64,000 nt of DNA from Imperialibacter sp. EC-SDR9 (GTDB lineage Bacteria; Bacteroidota; Bacteroidia; Cytophagales; Cyclobacteriaceae). The stretch is taken from NCBI RefSeq assembly GCF_902498805.1, contig NZ_LR701585.1:106552-170551 (forward strand). Reading direction: 5' to 3'. Below the pieces are notes generated by a model. That model ran no database searches. It was not told the DNA's origin and saw nothing but the letters and a program-made list of their open reading frames with translations. A program made the position numbers and the translations under genes. Every line of letters starts with the position of its first letter. Position 1 is the first letter of the stretch. Below are positions 34,799-43,232 of the stretch, piece by piece.

Positions 34799-35878
34799 CT
34801 ATAGCTTTGGTAGTGAGTCGACTAGTTGTTTCCATGCCTCCAATTCGGGAATGCCTGGCTTTCTAAGGCCAAAAAACTGAGCAATCATATTTTTCTCAGC
34901 GTCAAACACTTCTATGCTGGTGACATTGCCTTCTGATGTAGGTTTGCGTACTACCCAGGCAGTTTGGCTGGCCTCCAGCTTCAGGTGCATGTTGAACTCC
35001 GGGTCGAGGACATTGAGCCATTTTTCCTGGCTTTCGAGAAGGCGGATCGTTTTTACCTTTCCTTGCTGTATTTGCAGGTTGCCCCGGTTGCCCGCAAAAA
35101 TCATGATAGGAAGTTGGGTGCTTGCGGCAGTTTCGAGCACCTGCTGCAGGTTGTCGGTGCTTATGGGGTAAGTGAAAGTGCCATTAGCTAACTCAAGCGC
35201 CTTGTAGCGATGCACATTGTGCCTTTTCAGCATGCCAAAGAAGTCGTGTGTGTCTTTTAATTCACTCCATTCTTTGAGAAAGGCGGGTTTGTCGACGGAG
35301 TCACCAAAGGTGGGTTGGCTGTAAGGCTCTACCGTTTGCCCCAGCTCCTGGTTGTCGGACCGGTAGTCTTCAACAATTTTCAGAAAGGCGTCATTGTTGC
35401 TTTTTTCCTGTAGGTAGATTTTGGTGATCGCCTCTCCGGCCTTATCGAAAATCTGCAAACTGGTGAGTGTTCTGTCACCTTTGGTCATTTGGTGGGCAAA
35501 CCCCACGTGCCAGGCGCTAAAGAAAACACGGGTTTCTATAGGGCCAATCACCGTTGCCATAGCTCTTTCACCTTCGCCAAAAGTTTCCACTTTCTGGAAT
35601 TTACCCTTGTGCTCCAGCACACATGCGTCGTTTCTGGTTAACGACATCACGTAGCCAAGCTCTGGTAGTCGCTTCAAAAAATCAGACCAGCTTCGTTCAG
35701 GGGTGGGTTCCAGTCTTACACAGGCAGGGCCCACCTCTGTGGCCAAAAGTTCTGCTTCACTAACTCCCAGCTCCTGAGCAGCATTTCTGATTCTTACCCC
35801 GGGTTGTGTGGCTTGAATGTCACTCCAGGCTTTTTTTAGTGCCTGAACATCAGTTTTATCAATCGTTAAGTTTTCCAT
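34799..35878 (-). CDS. hmuS: HemS/HmuS-like haem-handling protein
   Basis: 359-aa cytoplasmic protein made of two tandem HemS/ChuX-type domains (about residues 10-180 and 195-359). N-terminal pattern RIRNAAQELGVSEAELLAT is typical, as are SLTRNDACVLEHKG and, in the second half, LPIMIFAGNRGNLQIQQGKV and IEVFDAEKNMIAQFFGLRK. Members receive haem after transport and degrade or deliver it. Its start overlaps the stop of hmuV by one base, and its stop is 2 bp from hmuR. Confidence 0.9.
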   Translation of the reverse strand: MENLTIDKTDVQALKKAWSDIQATQPGVRIRNAAQELGVSEAELLATEVGPACVRLEPTPERSWSDFLKRLPELGYVMSLTRNDACVLEHKGKFQKVETFGEGERAMATVIGPIETRVFFSAWHVGFAHQMTKGDRTLTSLQIFDKAGEAITKIYLQEKSNNDAFLKIVEDYRSDNQELGQTVEPYSQPTFGDSVDKPAFLKEWSELKDTHDFFGMLKRHNVHRYKALELANGTFTYPISTDNLQQVLETAASTQLPIMIFAGNRGNLQIQQGKVKTIRLLESQEKWLNVLDPEFNMHLKLEASQTAWVVRKPTSEGNVTSIEVFDAEKNMIAQFFGLRKPGIPELEAWKQLVDSLPKL

Positions 35879-36705
35879 TATCTGCTATTTATAGTTTCGT
35901 TCAAAAGGGATGTATTTTCAAAAGGGGTGGAGCCCTTTGTGTATATCATAGGTATGTCGCTATTCTCACCGTAAATCAGCTCGACTGGGTACGAAAATGT
36001 ATGTTCGATCATTTCCTTTCGGAGCATAAGTTGGCTCGGGCCCTGCCCGACTTCTTCACCATTTTTCATGAACAGGAAGTAATCGGCATACTGAGCGGCA
36101 AGGTTGAGGTCGTGCACAACAGCGGCTACTCCATATCCACGTTCCACGCACCTTTGCCGAACTATGTCGAGCAATCCATGCTGCTGTGCTATGTCGAGGC
36201 TCGAGGTCGGTTCATCTAACAGCAGGTAAGTCGGGTGCTCCTGCTGGTCGTGCAATTGAGCAAGTACCCTGGCCAGGTTCACTCTTTGCTGCTCGCCGCC
36301 TGATAGTGTTTGATAAACCCTGGCTTTTAGATGGTAAACATCGGCTTCCCGCATTACCTCATGAGCAATGGCTTTGTTTTGTTGGTTGCTTGTGCTGTGC
36401 GGTGTTCTTCCCAGCATTACCACCTCTTCAGCGGTAAAAGCAAGGCTTAGGTGGGTTTTTTGTGGCAGTACTGCTCTTGTCAATGCCAACTCCTTTGAAG
36501 TATAGGTGGATATTGCTTGATTGTTGATGGTTATTTCTCCTTCGTTGGGAATAATGTCACGGCACAATGCCTTTAAAAGCGTTGACTTGCCTGCGCCATT
36601 AGGACCAACGATGGCTGTAAATTTTCCGGGAAAAACGGCAACCGATACCTGGTTGAGTATTTTCATTCTGTCGATGGAGTAGCTTATATTTTTTGCCTGA
36701 TACAT
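35878..36705 (-). CDS. hmuV: Haem ABC transporter ATP-binding protein
   Basis: 275-aa ABC ATPase. Walker A GPNGAGKSTLLKAL (about residues 39-52), Q-loop LPQKTHLSL, signature LSGGEQQRVNLARVLAQL, Walker B TYLLLDEPTSSLDIAQQ, and switch His in VAAVVHDLNLAAQYAD. The sequence class is FepC/HmuV, importing haem or siderophores. ATG 36705 is used; a TTG 15 codons upstream would overlap the permease gene. It lies 10 bp after hmuU and overlaps hmuS by one base. Confidence 0.93.
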   Translation of the reverse strand: MYQAKNISYSIDRMKILNQVSVAVFPGKFTAIVGPNGAGKSTLLKALCRDIIPNEGEITINNQAISTYTSKELALTRAVLPQKTHLSLAFTAEEVVMLGRTPHSTSNQQNKAIAHEVMREADVYHLKARVYQTLSGGEQQRVNLARVLAQLHDQQEHPTYLLLDEPTSSLDIAQQHGLLDIVRQRCVERGYGVAAVVHDLNLAAQYADYFLFMKNGEEVGQGPSQLMLRKEMIEHTFSYPVELIYGENSDIPMIYTKGSTPFENTSLLNETINSR

Positions 36706-36715
36706 GAGCGTAGGG

Positions 36716-37801
36716 TTAGATCTGAATTCTTTTTTTTCTGGCTGATGCAAGCATCCAGATAAAAAATGGGGTGCCCATTAGAGCTGTAATAATGCCGATG
36801 GGGAGCTCTGTAGGAGCAACAATTGTTCTGGCGATCATATCAGCGACTGTAAGCAAAATGGCGCCGCCAATGGCTGAAGCCGGAAGTATCAGCTTATGAT
36901 CGGGGCCAAATGCCATGCGCAGAATGTGCGGCACAACCAACCCGATGAACCCGATGGCTCCGGCCATGGCAACCGATGCGCCTACTGCCAGTGCACTGAG
37001 TAAAATGATCCGATGTTTGATTTTTTCTACTTCCACTCCAAGGTGACGGGCTTCGGATTCTCCCAAAGCGATAGCGTTGAGTGACTGGCACTGCCCGATA
37101 AGGGCCACAGCAGGCAGCACGATAAGCCAGATGGCGAAGCCAATCTTATCCCATGAGGCACCACTCAAATCGCCCATGCTCCAGAAAGTGAAGGAACGCA
37201 ACGCCGTTTCGTTAGAGTGGAAGATGACGATGCCCATAAGGGCTGCACAAAGAGCAGTGATGGCTACACCTGCAAGAATGAGAATGGTGACGTCGGTTTG
37301 GTGCGCACCTTTGCTGAATTGATAGGCGATATAAGTGGCGGCAAGGCTACCTGAAAAGGCTGCCACTGGAAGTAGCCATGTTGTAAGATCGGGAGTTAGA
37401 AATGCGGCGAACGTTGGACCAAAAACCAGCACAACGACAGCCATCAAAGCGGCTCCGTTGGAAATACCTATAATACCGGGCTCCACAAGCGGATTTCTGA
37501 ACAACCCTTGCAATGCAGCACCGGAAATACCCAGTGCGCCACCAACTGCCACGCCAAGTACCAGCCTGGGAAGGCGAATCGACAGCAATACTGCCGAGTC
37601 TCTTGAGCTGACATCTGCCACATCGAGTCCCAGGTTGTGAAGGAGAATGTTAACAATTTGGCCAACGCTGATGCCAAGGGCACCCACACGAAGCGAAATG
37701 AACATAGTACACACAAGCAAGGCCACCAGACTGCCTAGTATCGCAGTATTGGTAGTGAGATTGCTTTTAGCTTTCATTGCCGGTAGGGTAGCCACTTGCA
37801 T
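36716..37801 (-). CDS. hmuU: Haem ABC transporter permease (FecCD family)
   Basis: 361-aa inner-membrane permease with about ten helices. FecCD-family motifs: RLPRLVLGVAVGGALGISGAALQGLFRNPLVEPGIIG in outline near residues 75-110, and near the C-terminus AGAIGFIGLVVPHILRM and PTELPIGIITALMGTPFFIWML. Forms the channel of the haem importer with HmuV and HmuT. Three bases separate it from hmuT. Confidence 0.93.
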   Translation of the reverse strand: MQVATLPAMKAKSNLTTNTAILGSLVALLVCTMFISLRVGALGISVGQIVNILLHNLGLDVADVSSRDSAVLLSIRLPRLVLGVAVGGALGISGAALQGLFRNPLVEPGIIGISNGAALMAVVVLVFGPTFAAFLTPDLTTWLLPVAAFSGSLAATYIAYQFSKGAHQTDVTILILAGVAITALCAALMGIVIFHSNETALRSFTFWSMGDLSGASWDKIGFAIWLIVLPAVALIGQCQSLNAIALGESEARHLGVEVEKIKHRIILLSALAVGASVAMAGAIGFIGLVVPHILRMAFGPDHKLILPASAIGGAILLTVADMIARTIVAPTELPIGIITALMGTPFFIWMLASARKKRIQI

Positions 37802-37804
37802 AGG

Positions 37805-38722
37805 TTAGTTGCTTTGGGCCACGTTGTGTGCTGCCAGCTCAGGGTGAATGCTGGTCGCTAGCTGAATAGCTGCTTTGCCCACCCCCGGCCCAAAGCCTGA
37901 AAGCCAAAGCCCGTCCATGGCAAGGACCTGCTTTTTTTCTCCGGCGGTAGTTTGCATCAGGCCCTGTATTTGCAATGCGCCTTCCACGCCGCCCAGGCTT
38001 TCGAGGCCACTGTCAAAAAACAAGATGTAGTCAGGATTGGCTGCTACCAGGGCCTCTGGTGTTAGTGGTTTGTAGTCGAATACTTCGTCAACAGCAAACT
38101 GCGCTCCGGCCATTTTGATGAGCTCCTCGGCAAATGTGTTTTTGCCGCAGATACTCAATGAGCCAAGCCCACGTGCATATACAAATAGTACTCTCGGTTT
38201 CGTGCTGGTTTTGCCAATCATTGAATCCAATAGATTGAGATCTTGCTCCAGTGTGAGAACCAGCTGCTTTGCCTCCTGCTCCTTATTGATAATTTTGCCT
38301 ATGTCAGTTATTATCTTTTTGGTGGAAGCTACGTTAAGTTCATGTTTGAACGTATGAACTGGCAAAGCTGTCGCTTGCAACTGGGTAACAACCTCGGCAT
38401 TGATATGGTCTTCCTCAGCCAGAACAATATCAGCATCGAGCGACACGACGCCTTCGGCTTTGATGCCAGTGCGATAGCCTACCGAAGGAAGGTCTTGCAG
38501 GCTTTTAGGCCGGGTGCTTGTTTTGTCAGCTGCAATAATCTGATCACAACTTCCCAGTGCACAAACGACCTCAGACAAAGTCCCTCCAATACTGACTATT
38601 TTCAGTGATTCTTTTTCGGGAGCTGAGTTTTCTGTGCTCTTCGATGTTGTATTTGCGGGGCCGCATTGGCTGAATACGAGTAGGAATGCTGCCGAAATGC
38701 CTATTTGATTGATATATTTCAT
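37805..38722 (-). CDS. hmuT: Haem-binding periplasmic lipoprotein
   Basis: 305-aa substrate-binding protein of the cluster with FecCD permeases. Signal peptide with lipobox ...LLVFSQC (Cys20), then two lobes: RIVSIGGT-like start (KIVSIGGTLSEVVCALG), DKTSTRPKSLQDLPSVGYR which is characteristic of HmuT (conserved Tyr ligand), and the long backbone helix. First gene of the haem operon; its ATG is 2 bp from a 19-bp palindrome and 27 bp from a good -7 box. Confidence 0.92.
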   Translation of the reverse strand: MKYINQIGISAAFLLVFSQCGPANTTSKSTENSAPEKESLKIVSIGGTLSEVVCALGSCDQIIAADKTSTRPKSLQDLPSVGYRTGIKAEGVVSLDADIVLAEEDHINAEVVTQLQATALPVHTFKHELNVASTKKIITDIGKIINKEQEAKQLVLTLEQDLNLLDSMIGKTSTKPRVLFVYARGLGSLSICGKNTFAEELIKMAGAQFAVDEVFDYKPLTPEALVAANPDYILFFDSGLESLGGVEGALQIQGLMQTTAGEKKQVLAMDGLWLSGFGPGVGKAAIQLATSIHPELAAHNVAQSN

Positions 38723-38724
38723 TT

Positions 38725-38779
38725 ATTTAGAATCGTTTTAAATAATGGCAAATGTAGGCCGGGGAGATTGGGCTGTCAA
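38725..38779 (-). promoter_or_regulatory. Promoter and Fur-type operator of haem operon
   Basis: On the minus strand: TTG at 38779-38777, 20-nt spacer, then TACATTTG at 38756-38749, which fits the Bacteroidota promoter TTG-N19-21-TAnnTTTG. Between the -7 box and the hmuT ATG lies the 19-bp imperfect palindrome ATTTAGAATCGTTTTAAAT (38725-38743; arms ATTTA[G/A]AA). It overlaps the expected transcription start, as a repressor site should. An iron-responsive repressor of the Fur class is the likely ligand by context. Confidence 0.7.
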
Positions 38780-39003
38780 TCGCTTGATTGAGCTTAAATA
38801 ACTACTTCTCTAAGTACATGAAGTGCTTGTAGTGGGGATTAGTGATAGCTAGTTTAAGCTATTGGTGCTTTCGTTATAAAACATGAAATCGCATGTCACT
38901 GCAAGCGAGTCGGTTATCTGAGGATGACTTTTTTAGAAATACTTAGTGGCGACGCCGGTTAGTCGAAGGAATTCGAATTGCTAAAAAAAAGGACGTCAAT
39001 AAG

Positions 39004-40131
39004 CTAATAGACTGCCGTGCTTTCGTGGTCGATGTTTAGATAATACCTTGTTCCTTTTCGTGCCCCTGTTCTTTTTAGTGCCCCCTGCTCGACGAGGTTT
39101 TGCAAGTCCCTGGTAGCGGTAGAGGCGGTGGTTTGAGTAATACGAATATAATTTTCAGCACTAAGGCCGCCTTTAAATCCGTTTATACCTTCTTTAAATA
39201 TTCGCTCTATTACTTTGGCCTGACGTGGGTTTAATGCATTTGAAAACCGATGGAAAAATTTACCCTTTTCAATCAGGAAATCAATTGTGCTTTGCGTGTG
39301 ACCCTGCGCTTGTATAACCAGATGGCAAAAATATTCCAGCCATTGATCGATAGCTAAACTAGTGCTATTGTTTTGGAGAGCTTCATAGTATTCCTTTTTG
39401 TTGCTTTCGATAACATGAGAAATGGCAATGAGTGTAGGTTTTCCAAGCGCCTGAGAAAGCGCTTTTTCTGATATGGCCCTTCCTATTCTCCCGTTTCCAT
39501 CCTCAAAGGGGTGAATGCTTTCAAAGTATAGGTGGGCTACCCCTGCCCGTACAAGTGGCGAGAGGGGGTCAGAAGCGGGCTTGTTTGTTGCATTGAACCA
39601 TGCGATGAAGGTGTCCATTTCTTTTTTCACTCTTGAAGAGGGCGGGGCCTCATAGTGCACCTTGGGGCTGCTGAGTGCTCCTGATACCACTTGCATTGGG
39701 TCTTCATGCGTTCTATATCTGCCAATATCCAATAGATCTCTTCTCCCAGAGGTCAACATTTCATGCCAGGAAAAGAGTTGACGCTCATCTAAGGGAGCAT
39801 TATATGTTTTATATAAGTCGATCATTAGCTCAGCTATTCCCTCTTCGGCGGGAGTAATTCTCCGTTGAGTATCAGTTTTGAGGCCAAATTGTCGTCGAAT
39901 AGAAGACTGTAGAGATTCTCTATTCAAAAACTCACCCTCAATTTCTGATGTTTTAAAGGCTTCATTGCTCATTAAATCAACCTTCAAAACATCTTGGTCA
40001 GCCACGCTGACATGCTTCATGCTTCCAAACATAATTCCCGCTCTATGCAGGAAGTCTTGTTCATAGCCTTTGTAAAGGTCAACTTTGTATTTGAATTGGG
40101 GCCACTCTTTGTGTTGCCAGTTCCAAGTCAT
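39004..40131 (-). CDS. Fic family protein (DUF4172 + Fic + winged helix)
   Basis: 375-aa AMP-transferase family protein. N-terminal DUF4172 helical domain with the inhibitory motif TSEIEG (residues 61-66), Fic core with HPFEDGNGRIGR (207-218) complete with catalytic His, and a C-terminal winged helix (about 300-365: GLSAENYIRITQTTASTATRDLQNLVEQG). Proteins of this class modify targets by AMPylation, with self-inhibition. Four copies of an AGCTATA word alternate in orientation upstream of the start, suggesting autoregulation through the winged helix. Stands alone between the haem operon and a LuxR-type gene. Confidence 0.92.
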   Translation of the reverse strand: MTWNWQHKEWPQFKYKVDLYKGYEQDFLHRAGIMFGSMKHVSVADQDVLKVDLMSNEAFKTSEIEGEFLNRESLQSSIRRQFGLKTDTQRRITPAEEGIAELMIDLYKTYNAPLDERQLFSWHEMLTSGRRDLLDIGRYRTHEDPMQVVSGALSSPKVHYEAPPSSRVKKEMDTFIAWFNATNKPASDPLSPLVRAGVAHLYFESIHPFEDGNGRIGRAISEKALSQALGKPTLIAISHVIESNKKEYYEALQNNSTSLAIDQWLEYFCHLVIQAQGHTQSTIDFLIEKGKFFHRFSNALNPRQAKVIERIFKEGINGFKGGLSAENYIRITQTTASTATRDLQNLVEQGALKRTGARKGTRYYLNIDHESTAVY

Positions 40132-40203
40132 GAGCTATATTTTTCTATTTATAGCCCAATATATGGGTAATTAGTGAGCTATAAAAATTTTCTTATAGCT
40201 CAC
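40132..40203 (-). promoter_or_regulatory. Operator-like inverted repeats upstream of fic
   Basis: The word AGCTATA/TATAGC(T) occurs four times in alternating orientation in the 72 bp before the fic start: 40133-40139, 40150-40155, 40178-40183 and 40194-40200. The outer pair forms a perfect 11-bp inverted repeat GTGAGCTATAA (40174-40184) / TTATAGCTCAC (40193-40203) with an 8-bp AT loop. This looks like a dimer-binding site rather than a terminator, because it lacks a T-run in the right place for either neighbour. Confidence 0.6.
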
Positions 40204-40245
40204 CCAGGTGTGGCGAGTAAGGTTTGTTTTGACTGATTGAGGAAA

Positions 40246-40887
40246 TTAAACAGAAATAAGCTTCTCCCGGATGGCCTTCACCACGAGCTCCACAGGAGTC
40301 TTCACGTTCATTTTCTTCAAGATATTTTTTCGATGGGCGTGAATGGTATGAGGGCTGAGGTGCAGCTCCTCCCCAATTTCCTCTGTCGACATGCCTTTTG
40401 CTATTAGTCGGATAACCCCGATTTCTCTTTCGGAAAGCTGTCTTTCTGATTGTGAGTTGTCGGCGGCTTCGTTTACGGCCAGAAAAGCCTCCATCACTTT
40501 GTTGCAAACGAATTTTTCCTGATGAATCGCAGCTTCCAGGGCGGCCAAGACCTCCCGCTGACTGCAGTTTTTGGTAATGATGCCAATGGAGCCCAATTTG
40601 ATCAGCGGCTTTAAGTCTTCCTGATCGATGCGGGAAACAAGTAGGAGAGGGTATACTTGAGGGTTGTCGGTAAGCACTTTTAAGAGACTCGCTGGATCCA
40701 GGTCTTTCACCCCATATGGATTGACTATAAGGATGCCGGATGGAAAATTTTTCAGGACGTTGCTCAATGCAACGCGGCTCTTGGCCGTTTCTACCTGTAC
40801 GGTTTCAAAAGCTTGATGCACCAAGTATAACAAGCCGGCGACGGACAATTCATGTGTATCAGCTACGATTATGTTAGGTGCAGACAT
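40246..40887 (-). CDS. LuxR/NarL-type response regulator without phosphoacceptor Asp
   Basis: 213-aa DNA-binding regulator. Receiver domain 1-125, then a LuxR HTH (LSEREIGVIRLIAKGMSTEE, HLSPHTIHAHRKNILKKM) at about 150-205. The receiver is atypical: the phosphorylation site reads ILIVNPYG with Asn56 in place of Asp, and the acidic pair near the N-terminus is reduced to one Asp (VADTHE). Ser85 and Lys106 are kept. It is therefore probably a pseudo-receiver that works without phosphorylation. No histidine kinase is adjacent. Confidence 0.9.
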   Translation of the reverse strand: MSAPNIIVADTHELSVAGLLYLVHQAFETVQVETAKSRVALSNVLKNFPSGILIVNPYGVKDLDPASLLKVLTDNPQVYPLLLVSRIDQEDLKPLIKLGSIGIITKNCSQREVLAALEAAIHQEKFVCNKVMEAFLAVNEAADNSQSERQLSEREIGVIRLIAKGMSTEEIGEELHLSPHTIHAHRKNILKKMNVKTPVELVVKAIREKLISV

Positions 40888-41014
40888 CAGGCATTTTATC
40901 CTCAGTCTGCAAATAACAGCAAGTCCCTTGAGAAATTAAAGTTTATTTAGACTAAATATAAATAATTGATTTAACAGGTCAATTTTCGGGATGAAGTTAC
41001 AGCACCAACCCAGT

Positions 41015-41236
41015 CTATTTGCCCGTCATTCTGTAGGTAAGGGCGCCCGAAGGACATTTTTTCACCTGCTCAATAATTTCTTCACTTGTTCCGCCTTCAG
41101 GTTTGATCCAGGGACGCTCCTTGTAATTAAACACACCGGGCAAACCTCTCCAGCATTTTTCCGAGTGCTGGCACTTTTCAGCCTGCCAAATGATGGTTAC
41201 CTCTCCGTTACTGTACTCTTTTATGTCGTCGGCCAT
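41015..41236 (-). CDS. Small (4Fe-4S) mono-cluster protein (Fer4_19)
   Basis: 73-aa iron-sulfur protein. Cysteines in AEKCQHSEKCWRGLPGVF and VKKCPSGAL match the divergent mono-cluster ferredoxin family Fer4_19. Last gene of a four-gene minus-strand operon with OsmC and two GNAT proteins, 6 bp after the OsmC gene. Probably an electron carrier or sensor; role unknown. Confidence 0.85.
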   Translation of the reverse strand: MADDIKEYSNGEVTIIWQAEKCQHSEKCWRGLPGVFNYKERPWIKPEGGTSEEIIEQVKKCPSGALTYRMTGK

Positions 41237-41242
41237 ATCAGT

Positions 41243-41626
41243 TTAGTTAATTTCTGTGTCTATTGGGTTAGCTTTTGAGAGCATTTTATGAATCGGGCAG
41301 CTATTGGCCACAGATGTAAGTCTTGGTAGCTGTTCTTGGGTGTAGCCAGCCAGCACTACCTTTCTCCTGAAGGTGCCCACGCCATCAACCGTTTCATACA
41401 CTACGTTCACCGATTCAACAGACGCCTCCCACCCTTTGTGCTGAATATACATCTGCAACGTGATAGTGGTGCAGGCAGCAAGGCTGGCACAAACAAACTC
41501 TGAGGGTGTAGGGGCGGTATCTCCCCCTCCTTTGTCTTCGGGTTCATCGAGCATTACTTCGTGTTGGCGAATTTTTGCACTCACCTGAAAATTTGCGTCG
41601 TTTGGGGTTACTGTTGCTTCTGCCAT
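41243..41626 (-). CDS. OsmC-family peroxidase-like protein
   Basis: 127-aa OsmC/Ohr-family protein. Two redox cysteines: in SLAACTTITLQMY (about residue 52) and NSCPIHKML (about 109). The family reduces organic hydroperoxides through these thiols. N-terminal strand KIRQHEVMLDEPEDKGGGDTAPTPSEF is typical. It sits between the GNAT pair and the Fer4_19 gene in one operon. Confidence 0.88.
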   Translation of the reverse strand: MAEATVTPNDANFQVSAKIRQHEVMLDEPEDKGGGDTAPTPSEFVCASLAACTTITLQMYIQHKGWEASVESVNVVYETVDGVGTFRRKVVLAGYTQEQLPRLTSVANSCPIHKMLSKANPIDTEIN

Positions 41627-41631
41627 GGGTG

Positions 41632-41946
41632 TTATTTGAATCTTGCTTTGTTTGTTTCATTCATCAAGTCATGATACTCGTGATGCTTTTTCAAAAATGC
41701 CACCACGAACGGACAAAGTGGTACCAGCTCCTGGCCCTCCTTCCTGATCATGTCCAGTGCTTCTTTTACAATCTTACTGGCCACTCCTTTTCCTCTCAAT
41801 GATGGATTTACCTCGGTATGAACAAGGAACATTTGATTGGTTGATTTCTTGAACGTGTATTCTATCACAGACAGAACACCGTCAATCTCTAACTCAAACC
41901 TTTTTTTGTCGGGGTTATTGATAGTCTTATAAGCGTCCAGGTTCAT
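41632..41946 (-). CDS. Small GNAT-family acetyltransferase (YjdJ-like)
   Basis: 104-aa minimal GNAT domain. The acetyl-CoA loop reads HTEVNPSLRGKGVASKIVKEAL, and the C-terminus has the typical LVPLCPFVVAFLKKH. Substrate unknown. It overlaps the next upstream gene, a second protein of the same family, by 4 bp; the two are likely paralogues from a tandem duplication. Confidence 0.88.
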   Translation of the reverse strand: MNLDAYKTINNPDKKRFELEIDGVLSVIEYTFKKSTNQMFLVHTEVNPSLRGKGVASKIVKEALDMIRKEGQELVPLCPFVVAFLKKHHEYHDLMNETNKARFK

Positions 41947-42224
41947 AACACGTCTCTTAATTCAGGGTTCTTATCAAATACGGACCTGGCAAAAGGACAA
42001 AGAGGAATAATGCTTATCTTCTTTGCTCTGGCATAAGCTACGGCGCTTTCTACCATCAGCCTACCTGCACCCTGGCCACGCAATTCGCTGCCCACTTCGG
42101 TGTGGTCAATAATGATACGATCTGTGCCAGCTTTGCTGTAGGTCATCTCGGCCATTTTGCGACCTTCCGATTCTATGTAGAATGATCCTTTTGAGTCTTC
42201 TTCCCGTTGTTTTACTTCTAGCAT
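41943..42224 (-). CDS. Small GNAT-family acetyltransferase (YjdJ-like), paralogue
   Basis: 93-aa minimal GNAT domain with HTEVGSELRGQGAGRLMVESAV and IIPLCPFARSVFDKNPEL. Same family as the following gene and shares the RGxG cofactor loop and PLCPF end. First gene of the four-gene operon GNAT-GNAT-OsmC-Fer4_19; the ATG overlap (4 bp) indicates coupled translation. Confidence 0.88.
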   Translation of the reverse strand: MLEVKQREEDSKGSFYIESEGRKMAEMTYSKAGTDRIIIDHTEVGSELRGQGAGRLMVESAVAYARAKKISIIPLCPFARSVFDKNPELRDVL

Positions 42225-42238
42225 GGTTCTAAGATATT

Positions 42239-42269
42239 AAAAAGGCTGACAGAATAACCTGTCAGCCTT
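42239..42269 (-). terminator. Terminator after pirin gene
   Basis: Perfect 10-bp stem AAGGCTGACA / TGTCAGCCTT (42242-42251, 42260-42269) with an 8-nt loop; on the minus strand it is followed by a run of T. It ends the pirin transcript before the GNAT operon. Confidence 0.85.
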
Positions 42270-42276
42270 CGGTGAT

Positions 42277-42987
42277 TTAGTTCATTGGCACTTCCATGAG
42301 CAACACTTCGGCATTGGAGGAAGCGGTTAACTTGCTGTGACTGGTTTCCCAAACTCCGAAGCCATCTCTTCTGCCTAGTTTTTGCCCGTCTACTTCAACT
42401 TCGCCTTCCAGAATGAAGTAGTACAGGCCGTTGCCTTTTCCTTTCACCTGATAGTCGAGCGACTTACCGGCGTCCAGCTTTGTCATGCTAAACCAGGCAT
42501 TTTGGTGTACCCACACACCCTCATCATCCGCATTGGGCGACAACACCTGCTGCCATGCATTATGGTTTTTATCGGCGTCAAGGGTGATCTGGTCATAGCG
42601 GGGTGTCACATCCTTTTTGTTGGGGAACATCCATATCTGAAGGAATTTCACCTCTTTGTCTTTGTGGAAGTTCTTTTCACTATGGTAGATGCCAGTGCCC
42701 GCACTCAATACCTGCACGTCTCCCTGCCTTATCACCTGTTTGTTGCCCATGCTGTCCTGATGCTCAAGGTCTCCTGACAATGGAATGGAGATGATTTCCA
42801 TATTGTCGTGAGGGTGAGTGCCAAAGCCCATGCTGCCGCTTACTGTATCATCATTCAATACCCTCAGCACGCCAAAATGTACCCTTTCAGCGTTGTAGTA
42901 TTGGGCAAAACTGAACGTATGATAAGAGTCTAACCAACCGTGGTTGGCGTGGCCTCTGGTGTTTGCCTGATGCAAAACGGTTTTCAT
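42277..42987 (-). CDS. Pirin family protein
   Basis: 236-aa bicupin. The metal-binding site is visible in the N-terminal cupin: GTHPHDNMEIISIPL and GTGIYHSE, with the family signature ANHGWLDSYHTFSFAQYY at the start. Relatives include YhhW/YhaK with quercetin dioxygenase activity. C-terminal cupin with FILEGEVEVDGQKLGRRD. Monocistronic: terminator follows, and a two-component system begins on the other strand. Confidence 0.92.
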   Translation of the reverse strand: MKTVLHQANTRGHANHGWLDSYHTFSFAQYYNAERVHFGVLRVLNDDTVSGSMGFGTHPHDNMEIISIPLSGDLEHQDSMGNKQVIRQGDVQVLSAGTGIYHSEKNFHKDKEVKFLQIWMFPNKKDVTPRYDQITLDADKNHNAWQQVLSPNADDEGVWVHQNAWFSMTKLDAGKSLDYQVKGKGNGLYYFILEGEVEVDGQKLGRRDGFGVWETSHSKLTASSNAEVLLMEVPMN

Positions 42988-43101
42988 TTTCTGTTCTCCT
43001 TTCCGAGCTGAAGTTATAGAAAAATCCTCTGTTACATCAACTCAAGATTAGTTTATATGTATGTACATGTAAATACGAGCTTCACCAAAAAATGTTGTTT
43101 T

Positions 43102-43128
43102 TAATATCGTTTTAATTTGAGGCTTAAT
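43102..43128 (+). promoter_or_regulatory. TAAT repeats upstream of first two-component system
   Basis: Three TTAAT words at 43101-43105, 43112-43116 and 43124-43128, 11 and 12 bp apart, before the response-regulator gene. They match the more regular 11-bp arrays downstream (45279-45317; 48501-48566) and may be an autoregulatory site. Confidence 0.45.
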
Positions 43129-43232
43129 CCTTTTTCATATCTCTGTATTATCATGAGTTTTTGTGGAATAATGGCGTTAGTACGTGTACTTTAGATTCAC
43201 TAAGGTGCAATACCGAACAAAAGACGAATAGT

